From: Pseudoalteromonas caenipelagi | GTDB lineage: Bacteria > Pseudomonadota > Gammaproteobacteria > Enterobacterales > Alteromonadaceae | NCBI RefSeq assembly: GCF_013140855.1 | Contig: NZ_JABBPG010000001.1 | Span: 806,001-870,000 of the forward strand | Direction of reading: 5' to 3' | Length of the DNA stretch: 64,000 bases | Shown here: positions 26,709 to 35,304 of the stretch, one piece after another | Layout: each line of letters starts with the position of its first letter | Position numbering within the stretch: the stretch's first letter is position 1 | Position numbers and translations under genes: made by a program | The notes under the pieces: model-generated | Database searches by the model: none | Told to the model about the DNA's origin: nothing | What the model saw: only the letters and a program-made list of their open reading frames with translations

Positions 26709-26726
26709 ATGATTTGCTGAACAAAC

Positions 26727-28253
26727 TTATTTGAGCTTGCTGTCTAGCTCTTCGATTTTAGCTTTCCAGATAGCAGGACCCTGTTCATGGGCATTTGCAC
26801 CGGTGCTATCAACCGCCACGGTCACTGGCATATCTTCAACTTCAAACTCATAAATTGCTTCCATTCCCAAGTCTTCAAAGGCAACAACACGTGCTTTTTT
26901 AATTGCCTTGGCCACTAAATAAGCTGCACCGCCTACTGCCATCAGGTAGATTGATTTATTATTTTTGATTGACTCAACCGTTGCAGGACCACGTTCGGCC
27001 TTACCAATCATACCGACAATACCGGTATTCTCTAACATCATATCGGTAAACTTATCCATACGAGTTGCTGTAGTCGGACCAGCAGGACCAACCGCTTCGT
27101 TACCTACTGCATCTACCGGACCCACGTAGTAAATGAACTTATTCTCAAAGTCTACCCCTTCAGGTAAACCTTCACCTGAATTGATCATATCTTGTAGGCG
27201 TTTATGCGCAGCATCTCGACCAGTTAGAATTTTACCTGATAGAAGTACCGTTTCACCCATCTTCCAATCTTGAGTGTCTTCTTTGGTTAAGGTATCTAAA
27301 TTTACACGGCGAGTATCTTCACCAACTTCCCACGTTACTTCAGGCCAATCTTCAAGTTTAGGTGCTTTAAGATCTGCAGGACCAGAGCCATCAAGCGTAA
27401 AGTGTACGTGGCGAGTTGCTGCACAGTTTGGGATCATAACTACAGGCTTTGACGCGGCATGTGTAGGCGCTGTTTTGATTTTAACATCAACCACAGTCGT
27501 TAAACCACCCAGTCCCTGTGCACCAATACCTAGCTTGTTTGCACGCTCAAAAATATCCAAACGTAGTTTTTCTTCTGCTGTTTCAGCTCCACGTTCAATC
27601 AGTTCGTGAATATCAACAGGGTCCATAAGTGATTCTTTCGCCAGTACCGCCGCTTTTTCTGCAGTACCACCAATACCTATTCCTAGCATGCCAGGTGGAC
27701 ACCAGCCAGCCCCCATAGTTGGCAGCGTTTTTTCTACCCACGCAGCCACATCGTCAGATGGATTTAGCATCACCATTTTAGTTTTGTTCTCAGAGCCGCC
27801 ACCTTTAGCTGCAATCATCACTTCTACTTCCGCGCCTGGCACCATATCAATATGCACAACTGATGGGGTATTGTCTTTGGTATTTTTACGACTTCCCGCT
27901 GGGTCTGCAACAATAGATGCTCGCAGTGGGTTATCTGGATTAAGGTAAGCTCTACGCGTGCCTTCATCAACCATTTGCTGAACCGTAAGATCAGTCTTGT
28001 CCCATTTAACATCCATACCCACTTTCACAAAGCAAGTAACAATACCTGTATCTTGACAAAGTGGACGCTTGCCCTCGGCAGACATACGCGAGTTAATTAA
28101 AATTTGCGCTATCGCGTCTTTAGCCGCTTTGCTTTGTTCCTTGTGATACGCTTTTTCTAAAGCCTGAACAAAGTCTAATGGATGATAAAAAGAGATATAT
28201 TGCAAAGCATCTTCGATACTTTCGATGAAGTCTTGCTGACGGATCATACTCAT
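26727..28253 (-). CDS. fumA: Class I fumarate hydratase
   Basis: 508 residues. TAAGGAACCGTC precedes the ATG at 28253. Iron-sulfur enzyme converting fumarate and malate in the TCA cycle. The two class I domains are fused, as in FumA: the alpha-like part has RPLCQDTGIVTCF and GAGWCPPGMLGIGIGGT, and the C-terminal beta-like part has YYVGPVDAVGNEAVGPAGPTTATRMDKF and ENTGIVGMIGKAERG. The cluster cysteines lie in these motifs. Monocistronic and divergent from pabB. Confidence 0.97.
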   Translation of the reverse strand: MSMIRQQDFIESIEDALQYISFYHPLDFVQALEKAYHKEQSKAAKDAIAQILINSRMSAEGKRPLCQDTGIVTCFVKVGMDVKWDKTDLTVQQMVDEGTRRAYLNPDNPLRASIVADPAGSRKNTKDNTPSVVHIDMVPGAEVEVMIAAKGGGSENKTKMVMLNPSDDVAAWVEKTLPTMGAGWCPPGMLGIGIGGTAEKAAVLAKESLMDPVDIHELIERGAETAEEKLRLDIFERANKLGIGAQGLGGLTTVVDVKIKTAPTHAASKPVVMIPNCAATRHVHFTLDGSGPADLKAPKLEDWPEVTWEVGEDTRRVNLDTLTKEDTQDWKMGETVLLSGKILTGRDAAHKRLQDMINSGEGLPEGVDFENKFIYYVGPVDAVGNEAVGPAGPTTATRMDKFTDMMLENTGIVGMIGKAERGPATVESIKNNKSIYLMAVGGAAYLVAKAIKKARVVAFEDLGMEAIYEFEVEDMPVTVAVDSTGANAHEQGPAIWKAKIEELDSKLK

Positions 28254-28409
28254 GACGGTTCCTTAGTTTGGTTATTTAACTCAAGGTCAATAACTGAATA
28301 CATCTTAAAAATAGCAACCATTTTAAGCCTAGGGCTAAGTCACTATAGAAAAATAGATAAGTATGATAACCTCCCCGCCCGTTTCGGGCTAGTTTTCAGG
28401 TTCAAGTAA

Positions 28410-29759
28410 ATGGAAAATGAACAAATTTACGTCAAAAAATTAGATATTTCCTTAGCTACAGAGGCAGTATTCGAACATTTTGCACACTTACCCAACGCGA
28501 TTTTATTAGACTCATGCAACGCAGCTCACGTAAATAGTCGCTTCGATATTATCGCCATTGAGCCTACGCACCTTTTAACGGCTCAAAACGGCCAGATTTT
28601 TTTGGATGGAATTGAACAAGCATCTAGCTGCTTTAACATAATGAAAGCGCATTTAGCTTCATTATCGACTACTAAAGCGCCTTATGAGCTACCCTTCAAT
28701 GGTGGTTGGCTTGGCTATTTCAGTTATGATTTAGGCCGCTATATAGAAAAGCTCCCAGAGCAAGCTCATAGAGATATCGAGCTGCCGGATATGCATATAG
28801 GGCTATATTTAGACGCACTCATTTACGATAACGTACATGCTCAGTGGTACTACGTTAGTCAGCCAAACGCACAACGCATAACGCGCTATCTAACACACTT
28901 GAGCGAAGACGCTATACCTCACACTCCATTTGTTTTAACTACAGATTGGTCGTCTAACATGACTCAAGACCAGTACACTGAAAAGTTTGAACAAATTCAA
29001 AAATATTTAAAAAGTGGCGATTGCTATCAGATAAATTTAGCACAACGCTTTAGCGCGCATTACCAAGGTTCGCCTTGGCATGCCTATAAAAAGTTACGCT
29101 CACAAAACAAAGCGCCTTTTTCGGCATTTATGAGTGTCCACCAAAGCGCTATCTTGTCTGTTTCACCTGAACGCTTTTTGTTAGTTGATAATGACAAAGT
29201 AGAGACAAAGCCTATTAAAGGCACCTTACCAAGAATGATCGACCCAGATGACGACAAGCGACAAGCTGAACGTTTGGCCAATAGTCCTAAAGACCGAGCC
29301 GAAAATGTGATGATTGTTGACCTGTTAAGGAATGATCTCGGTAAAGTAGCCAAGCCAGGCTCGGTGCAAGTGCCTAGTTTATTTGCCATAGAAAGCTTTC
29401 CTGCCGTTCATCATTTAGTAAGTACAGTCACAAGCGAACTGGCGCAAGATCAGTGTGCAGTAGATCAACTTCAAGCAGCCTTTCCTGGCGGCTCTATCAC
29501 AGGCGCTCCCAAGATAAGAGCTATGGAAATAATTGAAGAACTTGAACCACACAGGCGTAGCGCATATTGCGGCTCTATTGGCTATGTGAGCGCCTGTGGT
29601 AGGATGGATACATCTATCACAATACGCACATTAGTGTGCAACAAAGAGACCATACATTGTTGGGCTGGTGGCGGTATTGTGGCAGACTCCAAAGTAGACT
29701 TGGAATATCAGGAAACCTATCATAAGGTTAATAAAATTCTACCTATATTAGCTAGTTAA
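28410..29759 (+). CDS. pabB: Aminodeoxychorismate synthase component I
   Basis: 449 residues, standard. With PabA it converts chorismate and glutamine to 4-amino-4-deoxychorismate for folate. The N-terminal GGWLGYFSYDLGRYIE is followed by the chorismate-binding domain: GDCYQINLAQRF, SVSPERFL, KPIKGTLPR (with the PIKGT Lys), AENVMIVDLLRNDLG and PGGSITGAPKIRAMEIIEELE. A short GCCCG-ttt-CGGGC hairpin lies 13 bases before the ATG. It is first in pabB-nudL-sdaA, as in E. coli. Confidence 0.96.
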   Translation: MENEQIYVKKLDISLATEAVFEHFAHLPNAILLDSCNAAHVNSRFDIIAIEPTHLLTAQNGQIFLDGIEQASSCFNIMKAHLASLSTTKAPYELPFNGGWLGYFSYDLGRYIEKLPEQAHRDIELPDMHIGLYLDALIYDNVHAQWYYVSQPNAQRITRYLTHLSEDAIPHTPFVLTTDWSSNMTQDQYTEKFEQIQKYLKSGDCYQINLAQRFSAHYQGSPWHAYKKLRSQNKAPFSAFMSVHQSAILSVSPERFLLVDNDKVETKPIKGTLPRMIDPDDDKRQAERLANSPKDRAENVMIVDLLRNDLGKVAKPGSVQVPSLFAIESFPAVHHLVSTVTSELAQDQCAVDQLQAAFPGGSITGAPKIRAMEIIEELEPHRRSAYCGSIGYVSACGRMDTSITIRTLVCNKETIHCWAGGGIVADSKVDLEYQETYHKVNKILPILAS

Positions 29760-29768
29760 GAGCACAAC

Positions 29769-30344
29769 GTGACATTAGACGAGGTAATTACAAGATTTCA
29801 TATCAGCGCGTTACAAACTGACGAGTCGCGCGTTATTGCCCGTCAATTAGTAAAATCAAGTGCCGTATTAATGCCTTTGATTGAACAAAATGGTCAAGCA
29901 GCTTTGCTATTTTGTAAGCGAGCTGCTTATCTTAAGCATCACCCTTCTCAGTTATGTTTTCCTGGCGGTAAAGCTGAACCTCAAGATACAAATTTAGTCA
30001 TGACAGCGCTACGAGAAACACAGGAAGAGCTTGGGATCAGCGCAAAAAACATTACCCCATTAGGTACGTTAGGTATCCATGCTACTTTAACTGGCTTTAC
30101 CATACTCCCCGTCGTTGCCAAATTAGCGCCTAATACCCAATGGCATACCGAAAGCTTGGAAGTTGAGAGTGCATTCACCATACCTATTGCACAATTGAGT
30201 AAAGAGTCAAACTGGTATACATATGAGCTGCAATTAGCAGGGAGCCACCGTCAACTGCCTGGTTTTATTACCCCACATGGATTACTTTGGGGCGCCACTG
30301 CTAGCTTAGTCAAAAACTTTATACAATTAATCAAAACGGCATAG
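29769..30344 (+). CDS. nudL: Nudix hydrolase, CoA pyrophosphatase type
   Basis: 191 residues from a GTG at 29769, nine bases after pabB. The NuCoA segment (LKHHPSQLCFPGGKAEP) directly precedes the Nudix box (GGKAEPQDTNLVMTALRETQEELGI), which has the metal-binding Glu residues in RETQEELG. Members hydrolyse CoA to phosphopantetheine and 3',5'-ADP. Position between pabB and sdaA is the same as in E. coli nudL. Confidence 0.94.
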   Translation: MTLDEVITRFHISALQTDESRVIARQLVKSSAVLMPLIEQNGQAALLFCKRAAYLKHHPSQLCFPGGKAEPQDTNLVMTALRETQEELGISAKNITPLGTLGIHATLTGFTILPVVAKLAPNTQWHTESLEVESAFTIPIAQLSKESNWYTYELQLAGSHRQLPGFITPHGLLWGATASLVKNFIQLIKTA

Positions 30345-30427
30345 CAATTTCGTAGCACAACGGGTTACAAGGTGCACTTTTAACGTTATGATGTGCCCCC
30401 GTTCAAAGGCAATGTTGAGTAAAGAAT

Positions 30428-31804
30428 ATGATTAGTGCATTTGATATGTTTAGTATCGGTATTGGCCCTTCGTCGTCTCATACCGTCGGTCCAATGCGCG
30501 CTTCAAGACTGTTTGTAAAAGACCTTCAAAATAAAGGTTTGCTAGCACAAACAACAGAAGTAAAAGTAGAGCTATTTGGCTCATTAGGACAAACAGGTAT
30601 AGGTCACGGTTCAGGCAAAGCCGTGATATTGGGACTCGCGGGCTATGATCCTGAAACCATTGATGCTGATGCTGTACCTGATATTTTAGAAAAAATAGAA
30701 CAACAACAAGTTATCTACCTTGATCAAAGTCACGAAGTGAAATTTCCAAAGCAAGGAGCGGTTGTATTTCACCGTCGTAAAACGCTACCAAAACACTCTA
30801 ACGCCATGGAGATCATTGCGCTCAATGGCAAAGAAAAAGTACATAGCCAAGTCTATTACTCAATTGGTGGCGGTTTTATCGTGACTGACGAGCAGTTTGA
30901 ACAAGAGAAGCAAGCGGCGCTTGATATCCGTGAACAAAACCCTGCGCCTTATCCGTTTGATAGTGCAGAACAGCTGCTTAACTTATGTAAAGACTCTGGC
31001 TTAAGTGTTTCTTCTCTAATGATGGCTAACGAAAAAACGCTCAAACCGGCCTCAGAAATTAAAGCTGAGCTTTTCAATATTTGGCAAGTTATGAAAGCAT
31101 GCATCGAGCGTGGCATCCGTACTGAAGGCATTCTACCTGGAGGCTTAAAAGTAAAACGTCGTGCACCTAGCTTGTACTTAAAATTAAATGTTGAAAATAG
31201 TAATGACCCTCTTCGCGCTATGGACTGGGTGGATCTGTTTGCACTTGCGGTGAATGAAGAAAATGCCGCCGGTGGCCGCGTAGTTACCGCGCCAACAAAC
31301 GGTGCTGCAGGTATCCTGCCAGCAGTATTAATGTACTACCACACCTTTATCAAAGAAGTAGACGAAGAAATAGCAACACGCTATCTGCTTACAGCAGCCG
31401 CAATTGGTATTTTGTATAAAAAGAATGCATCCATTTCTGGTGCTGAAGTTGGCTGTCAGGGCGAAGTGGGTGTTGCCTGCTCAATGGCTGCCGGTGCTCT
31501 CACCGAAATTATGGGCGGTAACGTAGTAAACGTCGAAAACGCGGCGGAAATCGGTATGGAGCATAATCTCGGCTTAACCTGTGATCCTGTTGGCGGACTC
31601 GTGCAAGTGCCATGTATTGAACGTAACGCCATGGGGGCTATAAAAGCTATCAACGCCTCGCGCCTTGCTATGCGCGGCACTGGTGAGCAAAAGGTATCTC
31701 TTGATAAAGTGATAAAAACCATGCTCGACACAGGTAATGATATGAAAACCAAATACAAAGAAACCGCACGAGGCGGATTGGCTGTAAATATCATCGAGTG
31801 TTAA
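30428..31804 (+). CDS. sdaA: L-serine ammonia-lyase
   Basis: 458 residues. Iron-sulfur enzyme that deaminates L-serine to pyruvate. The N-terminal [17 protein letters not shown] is the substrate-loop signature. The cluster cysteines are expected in [39 protein letters not shown] and the C-terminal Cys that ends the chain (NIIEC), which in relatives acts as a plug at the active site. [18 protein letters not shown] is conserved. A 24-base palindromic terminator follows. Confidence 0.97.
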   Translation: MISAFDMFSIGIGPSSSHTVGPMRASRLFVKDLQNKGLLAQTTEVKVELFGSLGQTGIGHGSGKAVILGLAGYDPETIDADAVPDILEKIEQQQVIYLDQSHEVKFPKQGAVVFHRRKTLPKHSNAMEIIALNGKEKVHSQVYYSIGGGFIVTDEQFEQEKQAALDIREQNPAPYPFDSAEQLLNLCKDSGLSVSSLMMANEKTLKPASEIKAELFNIWQVMKACIERGIRTEGILPGGLKVKRRAPSLYLKLNVENSNDPLRAMDWVDLFALAVNEENAAGGRVVTAPTNGAAGILPAVLMYYHTFIKEVDEEIATRYLLTAAAIGILYKKNASISGAEVGCQGEVGVACSMAAGALTEIMGGNVVNVENAAEIGMEHNLGLTCDPVGGLVQVPCIERNAMGAIKAINASRLAMRGTGEQKVSLDKVIKTMLDTGNDMKTKYKETARGGLAVNIIEC

Positions 31805-31812
31805 CTTCTATC

Positions 31813-31836
31813 AGCCCAAGTTTTAAAACTTGGGCT
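31813..31836 (+). terminator. Terminator of sdaA
   Basis: A perfect 24-base palindrome, AGCCCAAGTTTT and its complement, followed by TTAT, starting 8 bases after the sdaA stop. Confidence 0.8.
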
Positions 31837-32488
31837 TTATAAGTTATTGCGGCTGTACAGAGCAATTATTACTGATATCAAATCTACATCAAGTTCTATG
31901 TATTAACTTTTCCAAATAATCATAATACAAGCCTGTAGACAACCATCAACTTAAACAAGTATAAATCCAAGTCGCTCGGTATTTTTGTCAATAATTTCGC
32001 ATATATCAATACAACAGCCCCCCTAACTAAAGTAGCTCAATAACAAACTTATGCGCCTGCGAAAATCAAGGAAACTCAAAAAACAACAGACTTCATTTAA
32101 TAGATTAGTGCTCTGTATTTCCCTAATACACTGTGAGCTCGTACTTCATATAAACTCATAATCATTAGGTAGGGTCAAAAGTCTAAATAGTGAATTAATT
32201 CCCTCAAAAGCCACTTTACTTCGTTACCTTTTGTTACACCCACCAGTCCTTTGTTACATTCTCCGATCTTTTGTTACTTTTATTTAGTTTAAGGTTTTTC
32301 TTTTATCCTTTAAATTAATACAGGTATTGTTTGGTAAAGAATAAAGACAGATTAATCAAATAATACAAAGCCAAAAAAACATTGGCATTTTCATGAATAG
32401 GCACCACCATAAAATATCAAGAAGATCATTCATCACGGATATTTATAAATAAAGCCTAAAAATCATTTAAATAAAATAAGGATTAATA
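31837..32488. other. AT-rich gene-free stretch upstream of the second double-glycine peptide
   Basis: About 650 bases with no convincing coding frame on either strand. Its distinctive content is the phased GTTAC repeat set (32220-32277) and the leader of the small peptide gene, which includes a GCCAA/TTGGC mini-hairpin near 32371-32387. Confidence 0.6.
32220..32277 (+). promoter_or_regulatory. Helically phased GTTAC direct repeats
   Basis: GTTAC begins at 32223, 32233, 32253 and 32273. The last three are in the longer context CTTTTGTTAC or CCTTTGTTAC with an exact 20-base period. This spacing puts all copies on one DNA face and fits an operator for a dimeric activator that binds direct repeats (LytTR-like proteins do so, but the match to their consensus is weak). 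AT-rich hexamers at 32311-32321 (TAAATT, TAATAC) could be the -10 element. The peptide gene begins 212 bases downstream. Confidence 0.5.
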
Positions 32489-32644
32489 ATGAAATTAGTA
32501 AAGAAAGAACTAAAAAAATTAACTATAGACAAGCAAGCAATTGATGCTCTAACAAAGCAGATAGCTGGTGGTCAGCTTCCTATCTTACCTTCAACTACTT
32601 ATAAAACTATAACAGACAATTGTTTAACACAGAACGGTTGCTAA
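32489..32644 (+). CDS. Small double-glycine leader peptide, second family member
   Basis: 51 residues. AATAAGGATTAATA places AAGGA seven bases ahead of the ATG. The leader (MKLVKKELKKL ... ALTKQIAGG, residues 1-28) matches the leader of the peptide at 10095-10241: M-[K/R]-L, Lys/Leu repeats, an Ala-Leu pair, then TKQ-[I/V]-x-G-G. The 23-residue tail begins QLPILPSTTY and ends DNCLTQNGC, with two Cys and five Thr. Double-glycine leaders are normally cut during export by C39-peptidase ABC transporters; none is encoded nearby. Phased repeats upstream and a strong hairpin downstream suggest a regulated single-gene transcript. Peptide function and any modification are unknown. Confidence 0.75.
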   Translation: MKLVKKELKKLTIDKQAIDALTKQIAGGQLPILPSTTYKTITDNCLTQNGC

Positions 32645-32702
32645 ATAGTAAGTTATAAACGCATTAAGTTCTATTACTGAATAAAAGAGGAACATAATGC
32701 AC

Positions 32703-32735
32703 ATAAGGTTGAGGATATCTACACCTCAACCTTAT
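32703..32735 (+). terminator. Strong hairpin after the small peptide gene
   Basis: Perfect 12-bp stem (ATAAGGTTGAGG at 32703-32714 with its complement at 32724-32735) and a 9-base loop, 58 bases past the stop of the peptide gene. It is followed by TAACATG rather than a U-run, so it may stabilise the mRNA end as much as terminate. Confidence 0.55.
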
Positions 32736-32901
32736 TAACATGAAAATCCGCTAAAAACATCATTAATCACTACAAAGAAAGCTTATCGGATAATATTTCC
32801 CAACAGTAGGACACACATTATTCCACTTAATTATATTTCACATACATAAAGTGTGGCAAAAATATAAATATAACAAACTCCTGTTTTGAAAATTTAAAAC
32901 G

Positions 32902-33471
32902 CTACTTTTTAATTTGAACATTTCTAAACAAATACGCAGCAATACAACCACTAATAAAACCAAACAAATGACTTGAGACACTGGTTGTCGCATCAAATGA
33001 AAACAAGGTACCAAATAGATTAATTTGAAAGTAATGCGTGATAACCAGCAGCGCTGCCGCTAGCAAAAAGCTCAAAATATTGCGCCTAAACACAGCACTA
33101 CCCATAATAAAACCAAAATAGCCCATCACTATACCTGAGGCACCAATATGATTTGCATAACTTGCAAAGAGCCAAACTAACGCCCCTGTGAGTAAGAAGA
33201 TAAACGCTGTTGAGCGTTTAAAACATGGTAGTTGACTCGCCAAATACCCACTTATAAGTAAACCTAAGGTGTTACCAATCAAGTGCTGCCAATCACTGTG
33301 TAAAAACGGGTATGTGATGATACCTAAAAGATGCGACTTGCTTTGCGGAACCAAACCTAAAACATGGGAAGGTATTGGGATCACCAAACCTATGATATGT
33401 AGCAGCCACATTAGTGCTAACATGATCAGCACCCATCTAAAGTTACTGACTTTGGCAACATCTTTTATCAT
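32902..33471 (-). CDS. Rhomboid family intramembrane serine protease
   Basis: 189 residues with six predicted membrane helices. The catalytic Ser lies in GASGIVMGYFGF and the catalytic His in SSHLFGFISG; HLIGNTLGLLISG carries the helix-2 His and Asn of the oxyanion hole. HPFLHSDWQHL-type spacing ahead of it is normal. Rhomboids cleave single-span membrane proteins. Compact members in Pseudoalteromonas and Vibrio include rhombosortases that process GlyGly-CTERM proteins; this sequence could be one, but the subtype cannot be fixed by eye. It is alone on its strand in an AT-rich accessory region. Confidence 0.88.
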   Translation of the reverse strand: MIKDVAKVSNFRWVLIMLALMWLLHIIGLVIPIPSHVLGLVPQSKSHLLGIITYPFLHSDWQHLIGNTLGLLISGYLASQLPCFKRSTAFIFLLTGALVWLFASYANHIGASGIVMGYFGFIMGSAVFRRNILSFLLAAALLVITHYFQINLFGTLFSFDATTSVSSHLFGFISGCIAAYLFRNVQIKK

Positions 33472-33508
33472 TTTTACTCTTCACTTTTAACACGCAAGTT
33501 TTTTGATA

Positions 33509-33880
33509 TTAAGGCAAGGGCTGCTTCGGTAACAAGGATTCGATATCCTCTTTATGCTCTTGCTGTTGTACCTCTACTTTACCTTGAGAGGCAATGGTAT
33601 TGTGCTCGATATGCTCGCTTGAACCATCAGACTTTGTGCGGGCAACCGCATTAAGTATATTGATTATTTGCTCATTGCTGACTTCTGCGCTTTGGGCGTG
33701 CACCTTTTGCTCATGTATTTTTCTCTCTTGTACATTAGTAAGTTGAGTTAACGCATCAGAAATAGTGTTCAACGCGCTCTCTGTTTCTTTACAGTCATTA
33801 GGCTGCTGTGCAATTGTTTCAACATGTACCACCAATGAGTTTATATCTTGGTTCGTCAGTGCATTGCCCAATTTACCCAT
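33509..33880 (-). CDS. Hypothetical helical protein
   Basis: 123 residues, not recognised. The sequence is polar and rich in Gln, Glu, Asn and Val, predicted largely helical (NTISDALTQLTNVQERKIHEQKV), without signal peptide or membrane segment. It lies downstream of a decayed DUF1449 gene on the same strand and 38 bases ahead of the rhomboid gene. The ATG has no clear ribosome site, so it may be poorly expressed or itself a relic; codon use does not look random. Confidence 0.45.
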   Translation of the reverse strand: MGKLGNALTNQDINSLVVHVETIAQQPNDCKETESALNTISDALTQLTNVQERKIHEQKVHAQSAEVSNEQIINILNAVARTKSDGSSEHIEHNTIASQGKVEVQQQEHKEDIESLLPKQPLP

Positions 33881-33924
33881 ACTTTGACTAAGTAAATGAA
33901 TATAAAGCTTAATAGATTTCTTAA

Positions 33925-34459
33925 GGTCTCATTTTGTGCCTTCAGCGCTTTTCCATCCTTTGCTCTTTGTGCTTCGACGTCTCTTCCACTACACGACCAA
34001 TATAACTTATCGCCTGCTGTTGGCTACTATGGCTGACAACTTGGGTGTTGTGTGAAATGGATGCCACTAATTGCTCAAACCCAGTTTGATAGGGTTTGCC
34101 AATGGCAGCGCAATAAATAGGCTCGCCACTAACATTGCTGACCCCATTAAATAAAATGTAATGCCATCGCCAAGCAAATAAGAAAATTACTTATGTATGT
34201 TAATACTAACCAACCATATAAGCATTATCACCAAAGACAATGATACTGTTATTGGTAAATCACCAAAGCCAAATTTAAATATTGAGCCTGATGAATTAGT
34301 ATCTCCTTCTGTTACCTATGCTTCTAGTTCAACATCACCATCTAGCAAATCAATATCAGCAAAACCAAATAAAGTTATTAGCCAGAAAAACAGAACAATA
34401 ATAAGCAGGACGCTAAGCACAACCGTGGGAAAGGTAAAAGCAGTATTGATATAGTCCAT
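33925..34459 (-). pseudogene. Decayed DUF1449 (YqiJ-like) membrane protein gene
   Basis: The ATG at 34459 follows AGGAATAAAATT and encodes MDYINTAFTFPTVVLSVLLI...DGDVELEA, a typical start of an OB-fold-containing YqiJ-type protein. An in-frame TAG at 34316-34318 interrupts it; the same frame continues with FKFGFGDLPITVSLSLVIMLIWLVS to a TAA at 34187-34189. The match then moves to another frame (LLGDGITFYLMGSAMLVASL, PLANPIK), and later pieces (AISYIGRVVEETS, AKDGKALK) lie in yet other frames. One nonsense mutation plus several frameshifts make it non-functional. The downstream YqiK/flotillin partner usual for this family is absent. Confidence 0.75.
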
Positions 34460-34781
34460 AATTTTATTCCTAGTTCCATCTCCCTCACTTGATTGGTGAG
34501 GGGCTACTCTTATTAAAAAATATTTATATTACTCGTGAAAGTTTGCAAAGATAATTGCCGTTGCGACAAAAGCAAATAGTTCACATAGGGACATAACATA
34601 TCTGTCCCACAAAATTGCACAAACTGCATTCCTAAGTCAAGAAAAAGTACCTTTAACTTAAATGATATTTATGTAGGTTTCTTCCTCTGCTTACATCAAA
34701 ACAGAGCGATAAATAAGCTATTAAACTGAAGACATAAAAAAACCGAGCCTAAGCTCGGTTTTTACTTAACTGCTCGAACAG
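34460..34781. other. Gene-free interval between greA and the DUF1449 relic
   Basis: About 320 bases. It contains the greA terminator and a CCCTCAC/GTGAGGG hairpin near 34481-34501 just upstream of the relic's start. No coding frame is convincing. Confidence 0.5.
34736..34764 (-). terminator. Terminator of greA
   Basis: AACCGAGC/GCTCGGTT stem around CTAA, with T-runs on both strands, 18 bases after the greA stop. Confidence 0.9.
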
Positions 34782-35258
34782 TTAGATATACTCAATTTCG
34801 ATTATTTCGTACTCAACTGTCCCATTCGGCGTTTGAATATTGGCGACATCATCTAACTCTTTACCAATTAAACCTCGTGCAATCGGTGAGTTAATTGAAA
34901 TTAGATTGTTCTTAATGTCAGCTTCATCATCGCCTACAATGCGGTATCTCACTTCTTCGTCAGTTTCAACATTACAAATTGTCACTGTCGCGCCAAAGAT
35001 CACTTTGCCGTTATTTTGCATTTTTGTAACGTCTATCACTTGAGAAGTAGAAAGCTTAGCTTCAATCTCTTGAATGCGGCCTTCACAAAAACCTTGCTGT
35101 TCGCGCGCTGCATGATATTCAGCGTTTTCTTTAAGGTCACCGTGTTCACGCGCTTCGGCGATATCGGCAACTATTTGGGGGCGAACAACCGATTTTAAAT
35201 GGTTAAGTTCTTCACGAAGCAATTGCTCGCCTCGTACTGTCATCGGAATTGATTGCAT
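34782..35258 (-). CDS. greA: Transcription elongation factor GreA
   Basis: 158 residues from the ATG at 35258, the normal GreA length; a TTG at 35279 would add seven residues. GreA enters the RNA polymerase secondary channel and stimulates cleavage of backtracked transcripts. N-terminal coiled coil: [19 protein letters not shown], with the acidic tip [24 protein letters not shown]. The C-terminal globular domain has [18 protein letters not shown]. It follows carB closely, as in E. coli relatives where carAB-greA are neighbours. Confidence 0.97.
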   Translation of the reverse strand: MQSIPMTVRGEQLLREELNHLKSVVRPQIVADIAEAREHGDLKENAEYHAAREQQGFCEGRIQEIEAKLSTSQVIDVTKMQNNGKVIFGATVTICNVETDEEVRYRIVGDDEADIKNNLISINSPIARGLIGKELDDVANIQTPNGTVEYEIIEIEYI

Positions 35259-35304
35259 AACTGTCTCACTTGATGCCAAGGCCGACTGGCCTTGGCGTTA
35301 GTCC

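Larger units (their letters stand above)
26401..26726. other. Regulatory interval between fumarase and ldh genes
   Basis: About 325 bases without a gene. It holds the fumarase terminator (26673-26708), the LiuR-like palindrome (26628-26643) and an AT-rich stretch with the palindrome AAGATATCTT and TATATAAG on the minus strand, where the ldh promoter probably lies. Confidence 0.6.

Noticed and set aside
28377..28397. Attenuator in front of pabB (GCCCG/CGGGC hairpin)
   Set aside because: The stem has only five pairs and the following T-run is broken by AG, too weak to call.
32698..32739. 13-codon frame with GAGGAAC ahead of its ATG after the small peptide gene
   Set aside because: It is made almost wholly of the arms of a perfect 12-bp hairpin; the frame is probably accidental.
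33942..34186. Minus-strand frame resembling a RebB (R-body, killing trait) protein with a QQQ segment
   Set aside because: Pieces in the neighbouring frames match DUF1449 membrane and OB-fold segments in the right order, so the frame is better explained as part of the decayed YqiJ-like gene.
34197..34454. 85-codon plus-strand open frame
   Set aside because: Ser/Thr/Lys-rich low-complexity shadow of the minus-strand DUF1449 pseudogene; no ribosome site.
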